DNA from: Owenia fusiformis
Lineage: Eukaryota; Annelida; Polychaeta; Sabellida; Oweniidae
Reading direction: 5' to 3'
Assembly (NCBI GenBank): GCA_903813345.2
Contig: CAIIXF020000011.1
Span: forward strand, 11,628,842-11,692,841
Length of the DNA stretch: 64,000 nt
Shown: piece after piece, positions 35,891 through 48,563 of the stretch
How positions within the stretch are numbered: position 1 is the first letter of the stretch
Layout: the number at the start of each line of letters is the position of its first letter
Translations under genes and position numbers: made by a program
The notes under the pieces: generated by a model
Seen by the model: only the letters and a program-made list of their open reading frames with translations
Told to the model about the DNA's origin: nothing
Database searches by the model: none

Positions 35891-36198
35891 AATCGACCGC
35901 AACTCGGAAAGCCTAGAACATGTCGAGTTAGGAATTATTTAGTCACTCAAGTCCAATCGGATAAATAAGTACATGTTCACTTAAACTATATATCTATACA
36001 AAGAAACATAAATAATATCGTTTTGGATTTTCAAATTAATCTTTAATATCGTGATAGGGGTTAACGTTGGTCAAGCTTATTGTATCTGTTTTAGTATAAA
36101 AATGCTGTAAAATGTATTGGAGCTATCAGACTCTTCAATAACAGAAATAAAACCTAGCAAAACTTAAATTAAGAACGTAGCCATTAAGTGAATTCCTA

Positions 36199-36340
36199 AT
36201 GCCTTGGTCACATTTGCTCCGATTTTCACTACGGCGCCCGGCCGATTGAGTATTTTGTTCAAAATTGAATACAATATTGAACAAAACACTCAATTGGCCG
36301 GGCGCCGGCCGATGGATCGGAGCAAAGGTGACCCAGGCAT
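36199..36340. mobile_element. 142-bp palindromic MITE, copy 1
   Basis: ATGCCTTGGTCACATTTGCT at the left, reverse complement at the right, with GGCGCCCGGCCGATTGAGTA arms around a TTGTTCAAAATTGAATACAA core. The family recurs at 47074-47214 and 47693-47834. Confidence 0.85.
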
Positions 36341-36396
36341 AAGCTGAAATTGTAAATAATTACAAAGGAATTTAAAAATGGTTATTCGGTCGTATG

Positions 36397-36499
36397 TATT
36401 CACTTGGGTATTCTGTTCAAAAATGTATTCAATTTTGAACAAAATACTCAATCGTCCGGGCGCCGGCCGATGAATCGCAGCATTTGTGACCCAGGCATT
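36397..36499. mobile_element. Truncated copy of the 142-bp MITE
   Basis: Keeps the core and the right arm (CGGGCGCCGGCCGATGAATC and CATTTGTGACCCAGGCAT); the left arm is lost. Confidence 0.75.
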
Positions 36500-37140
36500 A
36501 CATAACATATGATTGGGGTAAATATCCCCAATTGCATTACATAATTACAATTATATATCGATATATTTATAGTTTTGTGGCAGGCTGCACCGCACAAAAT
36601 TATAAATGTATCCATTCTTAATTTGGCTGATTTTGGTATAGCAGGCTGCACCGTATATCATGCATTACAATGACATACTCGTTTCTTTTGACGAAATGCT
36701 GAGGCAGGTCGCTCCGCTCAGCATTGTGTCAAGATTGCTTTATAGATGGCAGTTTTACCATTCTGTTATTGGAAGCCTATTCATACACGAGTAGGCTCAT
36801 AGCATATGAGAATCGCTAAGTTGCCAAATGATATTTCATGTATTTTATGTATAGTATATGTATCTAAGTAATTGTAGAACCAAAATATATTCTTATTACT
36901 AGTATATCATATTGTAATAAAACGTGTATTGTCATTTTCATAAAACAAATATTTATGCGGTATACAGTCAAAGCCAGATCATTAGAAGTCATGTTTCAAG
37001 GGTTTAACCATTCAACCATTTCCATGTAATTGTCTATTTAATTGTACCTATGCTTAAACCTTCTATATTTTGCATATTTTTACATTTAGGAAGTGCTTAA
37101 AAATCAAGATCGGGTACCACATTGTTGTATTTAACTTAAT
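36500..37140. other. No recognised gene
   Basis: AT-rich. GCAGGCTGCACCG occurs twice (about 36580 and 36640), with a looser third form at 36703. Confidence 0.45.
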
Positions 37141-37154
37141 GCGAAGTGAATCAA

Positions 37155-37730
37155 ATCCCCGAATCCTGGAGGCAGGATTCAAGCAGTATTCATGCAGGAT
37201 TCGCTGTTTAAGTAGTTTACAAACGATTCAAGCAGGATTCATATGTGAGGTAGTTTACAAATGAATCCAACCTCCAGGATTCGTGCAGGATTCACATGGA
37301 AGGTACTTTACAAATGAATCCTGTATCCAGGATTCAAGCAGGATTCATATGTAAGGTAGTTTATAAATGAATCCAGCCTTCAGGATTCGTGCAGGATTCA
37401 TATGGAAGGTTGCAAATGAATCCTGTAGCCAGGATTCAAGCAGGGTTCATATGTAAGGTAGTTTACAAATGAATCCAACCTTCAGGATTCGTGCAGGATT
37501 CATATGGAATGTACTTTACAAATGAATCCTGTAGGCAGGATTCAAGCAGGATTCATATGTAAGGTAGTTTACAAATGAATCCAACCTTTAGGATTCGTGC
37601 AGGATTCACATGGAAGGTACTTTACAAATGAATCCTGTAGCCAGGATTCAAGCAGGATTCATAAGGTAGTTTACAAATTAATCCAGCCCTCAGGATTCGT
37701 GGAGGATTCATATGGAAGGTAGTTTGGGTT
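37155..37730. repeat. 53/106-bp tandem repeat array, third locus
   Basis: The same family as the arrays at the ends of the 14-10999 element (TAGTTTACAAATGAATCC, ATTCAAGCAGGATTCATATG). It is in a two-subtype, 106-bp arrangement. A relative of the single-copy block beside those arrays follows at about 37845-37900 (TACGCCAGTGTGTGAGATAG). Confidence 0.85.
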
Positions 37731-38149
37731 CGGGGAGAAATTTTGAAAATTTGATTGCATTTGAAGCTTTCTTGGGCGTTTTGAAAATACATTTTTAAAG
37801 TGTGGTGCATTTCAATATAACAATAAACTTTTCTCTCTAAATTTTGAGAGTACGCGTTGACGTTTATGCGTATATGACACTACGCCAGTGTGTGAGATAG
37901 ATCACATGAATCCAGCCGAAATCAGAGACATATAAAACATTAAGGCCTGTCGAAATGAATCATGCAGGATCCATTTGCAAAATAAATTTAATTTGTTTTG
38001 ACAATCTCATTTCTAAATCAAGTTTTAAACGCCAAGAATGCGTTACATTTCAGGTCTAAGGCCTACATGTACTGTACATTGTTGTATCTGAGAAAAAAGC
38101 CATGTAGATAAAGGATATAAATTACATTTTGAACTGACTGTAAAGTACA

Positions 38150-38645
38150 GTCATGTATCTCATACTTGAGTGGGTTTGGGGTAGATATCACCCGGGAATA
38201 TATATCATATTTGAGGAGCGGGCAGGATATATTATATATGTCCCGCTCCAGGGCAAATGCGGGCAGATATAATATATCCATCCCACTCCCGGGAATTTTT
38301 CAAAAGTTTTAAAAATTTTAAAAAAATTAACATTTGAAAGTTTAAAATTTGTTAAAATGTTTAAATGTTACAATTTCATTGTATTGAACTAAAGGAATAT
38401 TACGAAAATGTTAAATACAAGTTGTGCTTTTACAGTATAGGCCTATCTTGTCATTTGAAAAAGGTTGAACCCCAAACCCACTTAAGTATGAGATACACCA
38501 GTTATGTACGATCGGTTTTGGATATAGGGTATATCCCTCGGGACATATTTATATCTCTCCTTGGTCCCTTCGGTCCCTACGGATGATATAAATATATCCC
38601 TCAGGATATAACCTATATCCAAAACCTCCCAGTACATGACCCTTA
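38150..38645. mobile_element. Foldback element (copy 2)
   Basis: Opposite-orientation relative of 5748-6165: GTATCTCATACTTGAGTGGG at the left, inverted near 38470-38500, then AGTATGAGATACACCAGTTA and a GGTTTTGGATATAGG/CCTATATCCAAAACC pair at the right. Confidence 0.7.
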
Positions 38646-39950
38646 TATATATATATATATATTGCTGTAAAATACTTTACATACAAGGAAAGGTCACTTT
38701 ACCGATCTCATATTTCTTGTTAGAACCCGGCAGAAAATAGAAAACTGTTTGGAAATAGTTTGCATTTTGAAGATTGGTTATCGTTTTTGCATTGACTTTT
38801 GACGATTTGGAACGCGCAGATCTACTTCAATGATAGTATTAACCACATCGGTACCATCAGAACTATCTCAATACAGAAGTTAAAGCATCATCATGATAAA
38901 CCATGACATCTCATTTCTTCTCAGTCCTGGGATGCCATCATGATATAATGAGCTACGATTTGGCGTATCCTGTGTTCAGAGTCGAGTTATAAACTACCAA
39001 GCTCTCTTTTAAGATGTGAATTCAAGTCGAACGAATGCAAAGATTAGATTTGGTGATCTAGGAGAGTCCAAAATTGAGGATTTTGATCTTTCATTCCAGT
39101 TAGTCTCAGCTTTTTTTAACAAACAAATATATACATATTAAGTTCGAAAATACTCAAGTTACAAACAAAAACATATATTCAGCAAATACAAATATTTAAA
39201 GAGATCGAGTCGTCCAGATTTCTGATTTCAGTAATGTCCCAATATAATTGCTTATAAAACATCATATTGACCTTAGATATATCTTGAGGCCTTATCATAA
39301 GTACGATATCACCAATATATTGAGGATATCAACAGGACAACCAAAAGAACAACCAACTGTCAGAATTGAACGCAACAAGTCGAAAGCAGAATACAGTGTT
39401 TTTTTGGATTTATCCACATTGTAACCCCTTAGAAGTAATACATATGGCTTCTCTAAGCCGAAATAATCTGAAGGAAGAAGCCAATCAGACTGGAACAAAT
39501 TTGAGCGGGCTTTTTAAATTTAAATTTGAATTTCTATTGATGTAAGTGGAAATTCATGGCTAGGAACAATCATCGAATTGATACTGTTAACGAATTAATT
39601 GAAGCCTCTGAATTGATAAGTTGATAAACATAAACTTGTTTTACATCAAATAAAACGAAAAATCAGGGGGTTACTCTAATTGTGTTTTTAGGAGACCCGA
39701 TTTCTTTAATGTACAAAGTTTTCTTCAATTTACCCATACATATCCCAAAAATACGAATAATGTAGCTGGAAAAAGGTCAACACTAACTTCAAAATCACAA
39801 AAGCAATGACGTAGTTTTTAGATTCACCCTGTCATACGTGCTCATGACAATACTATCAGTTATCACACGTTTCAGCATGTGATACAGGAAATATTCCACG
39901 AAAGGTAATACTGTATCATCCACGAAAGCGAAGCTTGAGTGGTGATGCAT
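38646..39950. other. No recognised gene
   Basis: Minus-strand frames at 39295-39498 and 39795-39950 look protein-like in part but match no family I know and have no clear splice partners. Confidence 0.4.
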
Positions 39951-42250
39951 CAGGGTTCGTACACCTTTTTCAAAATAAAATTCCCTGACATTTCCCTGAC
40001 ATTTCCAGACAAAAAATGAAATTTCCAGATCTAGTTTTGCTTGCACGGCCTACTAAAAAGTCTCAAATAACTGTATTTTTTGGCTCACACAGTGAGCCTA
40101 TGGGATCGACCAGGCGTCCTTCCGTCCGTTGGTCCGTCCGTCCGTCCATCAACATTGGCCGCACGATTAAAACTGCTATTCGGATTGAGTCATATCCACA
40201 TTCATTTTATGCATATCCATAATGCCTATTTGACCTATCATCGCCATTTCCCAAGTTCGCCCAGTTTCCGAGAAATTACTGATTTTGACGTCAAAAAGTC
40301 AAATTTTCTGTAAATACTAGACACTTTGTTGAAGTAGAACTTTCAAATAACTTGTAGTAGTTGCTGTATATGCAACTTATGTCCTCTGAAGATTTCAAAG
40401 CTCTTGGAATTACAGTTTTTGGTGTTTACTCTATAAAATTTGACAAAAAGTAGGACTTACTATAGTCATTTTCAGGAAACTTCCTCATGTATAAAATCAA
40501 TGGCAGGTTTTGTGATTGACAAGTTTCTCAAAATTTCCCTTATACTTGATCATTTCTTGCAATGAATTATATCATTACTAGATTTAAGCATTCCCTACAT
40601 TGCTCAATATATGTCAGCATCAAATTTTTACCGTTTTTGAGATATTTGACGTAAAAAAACAGTAAAAATAAGTTATTTTTCAACTTGCTTCGATTTGTAA
40701 TCATCTAAAAGTTGCCAGGAGTTCAAATCTGACATTAATCTTAGGATTTGACCTTTACTTGACCTTAAGCGACCTTCGAAAGGTCAAAAAAGTTGGTTTT
40801 CAAATTTTTGAATGTAAATTTTGGTCAGCTTAATCACAAAAGACCTTACAGAGCTCTGAATAAGTAAAATTTTCAAGGTCATCAAACTAGGTCACACAAC
40901 TGTGCAAAGTTTCTCAAAGTTCAAGACTACCAATACAAATCAATATTTTTAGTACCATTTCTCATGACTTCATCAAGGAGAATTAGATCCCAGGATCGAA
41001 ACTCGATATTTTCTAACAATGAAAATGTCAAAATGTTGTTATTTTCTGAAATTATAACTGATTATAAATTCACAATAAACAGTCAAGAAGATTCGAACCA
41101 ATATCTCAATCATCTCTTGTGAGTTTTGGAATTTTTCGTTAGGAAGATAAGACCAAAATTCATGATATGGGACAGAATATCAATGTTGCCCTCTAGGAGC
41201 CAATCCTCCTTGTGACTATACTTCTTAAGCAATTCACCAATTTATTCCTGAAATTTTTCATTTTACATTGTATAAGGCCAAAGGTAAACATACGCTCCCA
41301 AATATACATGTACAGGGGCGTAGCCAGCAAATGTCAACAGGGCAAGGGGATGCAATTTCTGGGTTTTGCATCATTGCAAGCGAAGTTAAACCCAAAAGGG
41401 GGTAGGCGGGTTCACCCACGGAAATTTTTGAGAATTTACATTGTATATGGTGCATTCTAAGCATTTCAAACTATAATTTGTTAATGTTTTGTAATGAATC
41501 CGAATGACAACAGAAACTTGAAAATTTCCACCTAATGAAACATACTTTATCAAATACTGATCATTGTCTTCTCTCTTTTGGGAAAATCTGCACCAAAATA
41601 TGATACCATATTAGAAATTCCTTCTCAAATAGCATCACTATAAGGCACAGGCCTATGATAGTACCAAATCAATTTCATAAAAAAATGTTGGCCATTTTGA
41701 ATTCAGAGACCATCTTGAATATTTCTTCTTATGCACATTGGCATATAAAATTTGAGCCAATGTAAAACTCTAGGTTCATCTTTACATAAAAAAGGTTCTT
41801 CTTTTGATTCTTGGTTATTTCCTCCTCTTTCCTTGAAATTTGGACCAAATAAGGTTTTCAATTTTTTTCAGGAAAAATAGCAAAATGGTAGAAATTAACT
41901 TTGAATGGCCCAAGACTACCTTACTTCATGGAAAACCATAATTGGATTGAACCATCTATATATAGAATCTCATTCAACCAACACTAGTAAAAAGATTTCC
42001 AATTTGTGGGAACAACTAAATGTTAGATTTTGGATTTCATTGATATCCTGTCATAGCTCTAAAATGTATTTTGCTGCAACATTATTTATTCTGATACAAA
42101 ATTCCCTGACATTTCCCTGACATATCTACTTTGTCAAAATTCCCTGACATTTTTGGCCCTTTTTGACCCAATTTTAAAATTCCCTGACATTTCCAGCACC
42201 TGGAAAAATAAATCAATTTCCCTGACATTTCCAGGTGTGTACGAACCCTG
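39951..42250. mobile_element. Composite repeat bounded by CAGGGTTCGTACACC ends
   Basis: CAGGGTTCGTACACC at the left and GGTGTGTACGAACCCTG at the right, with AATTCCCTGACATTTCC words inside each end. A second repeat is embedded from about 40081. It opens with the palindrome GGCTCACACAGTGAGCC and a CCGTCCGT run and extends about 1.1 kb. No matching target duplication was seen. No intact gene. Confidence 0.6.
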
Positions 42251-42259
42251 TACATTGTT

Positions 42260-43330
42260 ACCCGAGTGGAGTGGCAACAGGATGGTGCAAAGGCCTGTAG
42301 CAGATCGTTTGGTAGAACTCTTTGGAAATCAGAAGATAGCATTGAATTACCCAATGGATTGGCCCCAAGTGTCATCCCACTTTACACCCTTGATTTTTTG
42401 AAGGGCCTCTGAAAGCGCTTTACAGGATCACTAACGGACCTAAATGAACTTCTGCAAAAATAATTGATGGAATCAGTGTGATATTGCAATGCATGTGCGC
42501 ATGGGCAAGGGTAACTAAGATTTGCTTTGTCGAACATGTTGAGGAGACCACATGATTATGCGGATAGACCCATGGCCAATGATCATATGTAAGACAAATA
42601 GGAAAATTACAGTATGACTGAGTTAAAGGTCAAACTTCTACTCAGAAGAAAGTAAAATGGTAAAGAAACTGTTCCTCTTTTGTCATTTGGTCCATCCAAT
42701 CACTTAGAAGTTGGCGCAAGTCAGATTTTACCATGGGACACTAAAATCTGTCCTGTGAAGCCAATCAAGGACAGATTTTGAATCTGATAGTATCAAATTA
42801 AAAAGTCAAAATTATGAAAGATATTGAACTTTTTGTAAGTGTAACATCTTTTGAGACACACTGTATTATAAATGAAAACGCAATGCATATTTCGACCAAA
42901 CTGGAAGACCACTAAAACATAACTTTTCTCATTTTGTGAAATTATTTATGGACTGGACATATCAACTCATAATTACGATAATGTCCGGTATCTTGTAACT
43001 TTGACTAAAGTTTACCCAGAAGCTCTAATTTTGACTCAGCTAGTAATACAAATCAACAGAAAGACCTTTTAATGACAAAAACGTATATTTTGACATCTGA
43101 ATCTATATATAATAGGATTTTATTAGTACTGGTGCCCTTTTAGGGCCAAACGTACATCCGATATCTCCCAACAGTTATATTAATACCCAACTTGTGAAGT
43201 TAAATAAATGGAAAATAATAATATTTACACGCAACACGAATTGTTATGTTTACTTCACAACAAGCAGATCTAGGGAGTAACACAAATACAATTTTCAATG
43301 ACAGTAAATATAGCAATAAAGTAAAGAAAA
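42260..43330. other. No recognised gene
   Basis: A frame at 42247-42401 (plus) reads partly like protein, ending SSHFTPLIF, but no family is recognised. Confidence 0.4.
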
Positions 43331-43363
43331 TAGGATTACATTCTTCTAATGACATATAAAATG

Positions 43364-43720
43364 TTACTTTGGTACAAGAATCCTGTCTCTACCAATCATT
43401 AGATAATTATTTATCATGTCATTTAATATGATCCCTTCAATCGTCAATAGCAAAATTGTCTTTTGTTGGTCATTCATGTTTTTAAAATTTCTACACAGGT
43501 TTTCAAGTTTTTCAATATCAGAATTTCTGATATACTCCAATTTTTCCATTTGAATTAAAAGTGTGTTTCATCTTCTATAACCTAGTCCTTCCATATTTTA
43601 CAAAATCGACTAAATCGGCCTCTCTCTATCTGTAGATTGTGGGCGCTTACGTAATCTAGTTACAGCTGTATAAATGTTTTAGCGTTTGAAAGTGTCGTTT
43701 CTGAAAGGTAGTGTTCAAAT
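43364..43720 (-). pseudogene. LINE reverse-transcriptase C-terminal relic
   Basis: Minus-strand sequence reads YVSAHNLQIERGRF, then RFCKIWKD, a stop, then VIEDETHF. It goes on in a 61-codon frame ending at a TAA near 43364. The order HNLxIExGRF...CKxC...xxEDExHFL is that of the zinc-knuckle tail of LINE polyproteins in animals. The cysteines are only partly kept, and stops break the frame. The catalytic domain is absent. Confidence 0.6.
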
Positions 43721-43849
43721 CCAAAGTGCGATTTTAGGTGTAAATAATCCAAGCTTCCCCCCATTCCCACTTATCAGATTCTTCCAATTAATATATTTGA
43801 TATCTCTCAATTAATTTCTTTTTTGACTTTAATAGCAAGCTTATTTGTG

Positions 43850-45260
43850 CTCTTCTCTATGTTTACCTTATCTTCAAGATTTAATTCATCAGACATTTTG
43901 ATTTTAAGTATGGCAAAGTATATTTTTGAGTTGTTTGTGCCATGTGAATGTGTTATTTGTTAAATCAAATGTTTTACTAATGTTTTGATGAATCTAATGT
44001 TTTTTAATTTCTATGAATTTTGATAATTATACTGCTTTGTACAGTCTTTCCAATTTGCTTCAAACGTCAGCAGTCATTGAAGTAAAACATGAATATCACA
44101 AACGTTAACTTCTCAAATTCTGACCTCAATCGGTTAATTGTCATGTTTCCTTCACGACAATTGATCAATTATATTTGCCTTAGGCGACTGATTAACATAC
44201 TCTATCTTAACAAAAGATGGGGTCAGCTATGAGAGAACATAAGGACACATAAGTAATTACAAGAAGAACTCCAGTATATTCATTCATATTAGTACACTTT
44301 ATAGCATATGTAAAGTGAGTTTGAAGAGTGTCATATCTCTTCAGTACATTACAGGAATATTTTGATTTTAACAACATTAACCAATAAAGGAAACCTGGAC
44401 AACAATTGACTTCTACTTCAAGTTTGAACTTCACGATAAAACGTACTAGGTGCTAAAGCAAACAATTCTAACTTGAAAAGAGATTTATGGTATCTCACTG
44501 TCGCATGATATATTTGAGTATCCCTATAAAGTTGATATGCACAATAATCCATAGTCGTAAACAAAAAGAATTGTTTTACATTGTGCGGTACTTATTGAGT
44601 TATCAAAACACTGTCTCAGAATCCTTGACTATTTTCTGAGTGATATTCAGCAATGACTGATGTGCAGTTTCAAAAGTTTAAGTTTTATTTATAAACTAGA
44701 TTATATTGTATACGTTGTTCCTAGATACTAAATATGACGTGTGTTACAAAACAATCATATAGAGAGGTTCATTCATTGACAGGTTCTGTACCTCCTTCAA
44801 AATATGTCATGAAGTTTTGGACATTTTTATATTATTAACAGACTTGAACAACGATTTGAAACGTGATAACGAGAGTCAAAACGTAACGAATCAGGTAAAA
44901 CTCGATCGAGTCGATTTACGACGTACATGTGTGTCTCAAGGAGCTACCTGAAACTGGAAGGGGAATATGATACCTAGTAGAATGGGAACTTATCTGTCAG
45001 AGACTATGTGAATGCACACAATGATATAGCAAAATCCTAAAATCTTAAGACACCTTTACAAACTTACATTTCGGATTAAGAACTGGTTTAATAACTACGT
45101 CGGTTATAATAGCACACCATTTTACATATATAAACATACATAATTCCGAGGAAATTGGGTTGACGTGAACATAGAGCTGTATCTGCGACTATTCGAACAC
45201 AGAGTATCAGATGATACCAAATGTCCATAATTTGCCTGATTTAAAATGGAAAATATAGCA
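43850..45260. other. No recognised gene; region upstream of the SLC5 locus
   Basis: AT-rich with chance frames only. Confidence 0.45.
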
Positions 45261-45266
45261 GCATAA

Positions 45267-45404
45267 TATATAGTGTATGGATGACTATAACACGCGACAC
45301 ACGGATACTGAGTTTTTCTTTTGGAATTATCCTACTCTAATAGCAAGCAATAGCTATCCAAGTTTAAAAAGGAATCGACGAATCGAACAAAACGAAAGGG
45401 AAAC
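45267..45404 (+). promoter_or_regulatory. Putative promoter and 5' leader of SLC5 first exon, copy 1
   Basis: TATATA at 45267-45272 is followed by the block TAATAGCAAGCAATAGCTAT and CCAAGTTTAAAAAGG, close before the ATG. The same block precedes the copies at 48226 and 50757. Confidence 0.5.
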
Positions 45405-45746
45405 ATGACTGACATGGTGACATTCCACTGGGCTGACTATTTAGTCTTCTCCGTAGTTCTACTAGCATCTGCCCTCATTGGGGTATACTACGGATGTACG
45501 GGCAAGAAACAATCCACCAGCGATGAATTTCTACTTGGGGACAGACAAATGCCTTTATTTCCCGTCAGTATGTCGATGGTTGCAACTTTCTTCTCGGCCG
45601 TTTCTGTTCTTGGCGCACCATCCGAGATATACAACTATGGGACTCTCTACTGGTTGTGGGTCATATCTTTTTGGATTGCACTCCCCATAACTGCGCATGT
45701 GTATTTGCCTATATACTATGACCTAAAGTTGACAAGTGCATATGAG
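45405..45746 (+). CDS. SLC5-type transporter first coding exon, copy 1 (alternative or orphan)
   Basis: Codes 114 residues beginning MTDMVTFHWADYLVFSVVLL, then a STSDEFLLGDRQMPLFPVSM segment, SAVSVLGAPSEIYNYGT and the end of the second to third membrane helix. The donor GAG|GTAAGAC is intact and in phase 0. It differs from the 50757 copy at only about seven residues, mostly conservative. No exon 2 follows before the next copies. It could splice over 9.1 kb to 54872 as an alternative first exon, or it may be an orphan left by duplication. The open frame without damage favours function or a recent origin. Confidence 0.75.
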
Positions 45747-45963
45747 GTAAGACAAAATGAATCAGATTCAAGATATCCATCGTGTCCCATATTCTCTTGC
45801 TCACACTCCTGCTTCACTGGAAGTATGGTTTGATAATATGACACATCTTTTTTTATTTCATATTATTTTAGCACTTAGATCTCTTTGTTCAATAAAAATG
45901 ATGATACTTGTATATCATGACCGCCACCAGATATATGCACAGGCCAAGGTGATCAATCCTCAC

Positions 45964-46385
45964 AAAGGAGGAGATAAAGTATCGCAATAGATTTCGGACA
46001 GTCATATATTGGATTTTGGCTATTTTCTGAGGATTGAAACAGGTGCAGCAGATGTTAGACCAATGCATTACCTCCAGGAAAAGGAAAATAATTTCGAGTT
46101 TGAGACAGGGAATATGCAAACAACCAACCCACATGTTTTTCTGAGATGTTTTCGTTTTTCAACCCCTTCCACCCCTGGATTTTTTAATTTTCTTGCATCA
46201 ATATGTTGTGTTTTGACACACAGTTCACCCCTTTAAAGGAATAAATGATTCTCACGGGGTTTTTAAAGATATCTATTATGGGTGACCAAAATTAGCTGAA
46301 AGCAATGCATTGCATGAGTTATCCCTATGGGAAAATAATATGGGAAATATTATTTTCCACTTTAGCTAAAGGGAATCACTTACTG
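45964..46385. mobile_element. Half copy of the 52414 foldback element
   Basis: Starts AAAGGAGGAG and follows the left arm of the 52414-53129 element (GGACAGTCATATATTGGATT, then ATGCATTACCTCCAGGAAAA and CATCAATATGTTG). It stops after the centre. Confidence 0.7.
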
Positions 46386-46728
46386 CATTAATAGAGATTT
46401 GGTCCAAGTTTGTTTTAAACGACACGGAAAATGATTTAAATGACATAACCTTATATATCAAAATTATTATTGTGGAAAACTTTTCACTGGATTCAAATAT
46501 GCTATTAAAAAGGAAGAAAAATTAGTTGTTAGAGGATAAAAGTGCAATCTCATAAAATCTCATGAAAACGAGAATTAGCGAGATTTCAAAGCTATATTTA
46601 AGCTTTTCTATTGGTCATATGGACAAACTACCACAAGTGCGCATACTGCAAGGATTTTACAATGACAATACTGCTTTTAGGGGAATCTAAACAGAAACAT
46701 CGAAAAAATGATAAAAGGTGTTTGAAAA

Positions 46729-46999
46729 CTTGGATATCTATTGCTTGCTATTAGACTAGGATAATTTTACAAGAAAAGTTAAGTAGACGCGTGTCTCTAC
46801 ATCCATCCATACACGTAATATTAAGTTTTTCAAATATTAAAGGTGATTTCAAGGTTATTTTCCTTTCCAGCCTTTAGTCTCATAATTAATATGAATATCT
46901 AGGTCTTATGCTAACCGATTTCTAAAAGAATATTTCAAATTTAAATACATTAAAAGGAAAGCCTAGAACATGATGAATATCATCATGACCATAGAGGAA
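46729..46999 (-). repeat. Inverted copy of the SLC5 upstream region
   Basis: Reverse complement of 47899-48170. It carries the leader block (AACTTGGATATCTATTGCTT) and about 220 bp of the sequence upstream of it, but no exon. With its partner it makes an inverted repeat with arms of about 270 bp and a 900-bp spacer. Confidence 0.85.
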
Positions 47000-47073
47000 C
47001 ATCAAAATTAAGGACAAACATCTAAACTATTGACAAATGAAAAATGTTGAATCCTTTTAAAGCGTAAAGGGTA

Positions 47074-47214
47074 ATGCCTGGGTCACATATGGTGCGATTC
47101 ATCGGCCGGCGCCCGGCCGATTGAGTATTTTTTCCAAACTGAATTCACTTTCGAATAAAACACTCAATCGACCGGGCGCCGGCCGATGAATCGGAGCAAA
47201 TGTGACGCAGGCAT
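47074..47214. mobile_element. 142-bp palindromic MITE, copy 3
   Basis: ATGCCTGGGTCACATATGGT at the left; GCGCCGGCCGATGAATCGGA and TGTGACGCAGGCAT at the right. Lies in the spacer of the 46729-48170 inverted repeat. Confidence 0.85.
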
Positions 47215-47692
47215 AACGCATATCAATTAGCAGATTCCGGAATAACACAAAATCAAAAATATGCAAATCAGGGTGTAAGTTGCACTTCATGTGCAGTACA
47301 AGGGTATATAATACAAGGGACCGTCTCAAAGGTATAACTAAAGCTTTTTATAAGTACTCAACTAGAAAGTCTTAATCACTATCACTACTTGAATATGTTT
47401 CGAGATTGATTATTACAGGATCAATTTCCTCAATAAGATAGATATTTTCTCTTACCCATCTCTAAGTAAATTGAATACAACTTGATTTGAAATTATTCCT
47501 GGGTATATGTACAATCAACATTAGTTGATTTGGGATTACATAATTGCATTGTTTATGAAAACCACAGTGGTCAATCCATGCATAAATCTATTTTATTGCG
47601 TTTGAGTCACGTAGTACGAATTAGCAAGAAAATGATTTCTATTTGGTCGTTTAACGTTATGAAAATAGAACGGTAATTGTAAATGCAGTAAT

Positions 47693-47834
47693 ATGCCTTG
47701 GTCACATTTGCTCCGATCCATCGGCCAGCGGCCGGCCAATTGAGTGTTTTGTTCAATATTGTATTCAATTTTGAACAAAATACTCAATCGGCCGGGCGCC
47801 GAAGTGAAAATCGGAGCAAATGTGACCAAGGCAT
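47693..47834. mobile_element. 142-bp palindromic MITE, copy 4
   Basis: ATGCCTTGGTCACATTTGCT at the left and AGCAAATGTGACCAAGGCAT at the right: perfect 20-bp ends. A further stray end (TGCCTTGGTCACAT) lies at about 47883. Confidence 0.88.
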
Positions 47835-48225
47835 TATTGAGTGAATGTGTATGTGTTAGTGAATAAGATCACTTCGGTGCCTATGCCTTGGTCACATGTT
47901 CATCTATGGTAATGGTGATATTAATCATGTTCTAAGCTTTCTTTTTAATGTATTTAAATTTGAATTATTCTTTTAAAAATCGGTAAGCCTAACACCTAGA
48001 TATTCATATTAATTATGAGACTTAAGGCTGGAAAGGAAAATAACCTTGAAATCACCTTAATATTTGATAAACTTAATATTACGTGTATGGATGGATGTAG
48101 AGACACGCGTCTACTTAACTTTTCTTGTAAAATTATCCTAGTCTAATAGCAAGCAATAGATATCCAAGTTTAAAAAGGGAATCGACACATTTTTCTCAAA
48201 TCGATAAGATATAAAGGAAAACACG

Positions 48226-48563
48226 ACTAACATACATTTATAGTAACTTTCCACTCGGCTGACTATTTAGTCTTCTCCTTAATTCTGCTAGCATCTGCCC
48301 TCATTGGGTTATACTACGGATGTACGGGCAAGAAACAATCCACCAGCAATGAATTTCTGCCTTTACTTCTTTGTTTCCCGTCTGTATGTCGATGGTTGCG
48401 ACTTTCTTCTCGGTCGTTTCTGTTCTTGGCGCACCATCCGAGATTTACAACTATCGGACTCTCCTACTAGTTGAGTATCATCTCATTTTGGATTGCACTC
48501 CCCATTACTGCGCATGTGTATTTGCCAATACACTATGACCTAAAGTTGACAAGCGCATATGAG
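48226..48563 (+). pseudogene. Broken copy of the SLC5 first exon, copy 2
   Basis: Same exon as 45405 and 50757, but disabled. The start codon and following bases are changed (ACGACTAACATAC in place of ATGACTGACATGG). About 20 bp are missing after GAATTTCTGC. A small shift brings TAGTTGAGT into the frame near 48465. The donor GAG|GTAAGAC is unharmed. The TATATA seen before the other copies is also lost (AATATTACG). Decay is limited, so the duplication is not very old. Confidence 0.9.

Noticed and set aside
36290-36651. Minus-strand frames with GRRP words
   Set aside because: They overlap the 142-bp MITEs and reflect the GGCGCCGGCCGAT arms.
42247-42401. Protein-like plus-strand frame
   Set aside because: No recognised family and no splice signals; it starts inside the end of a repeat.
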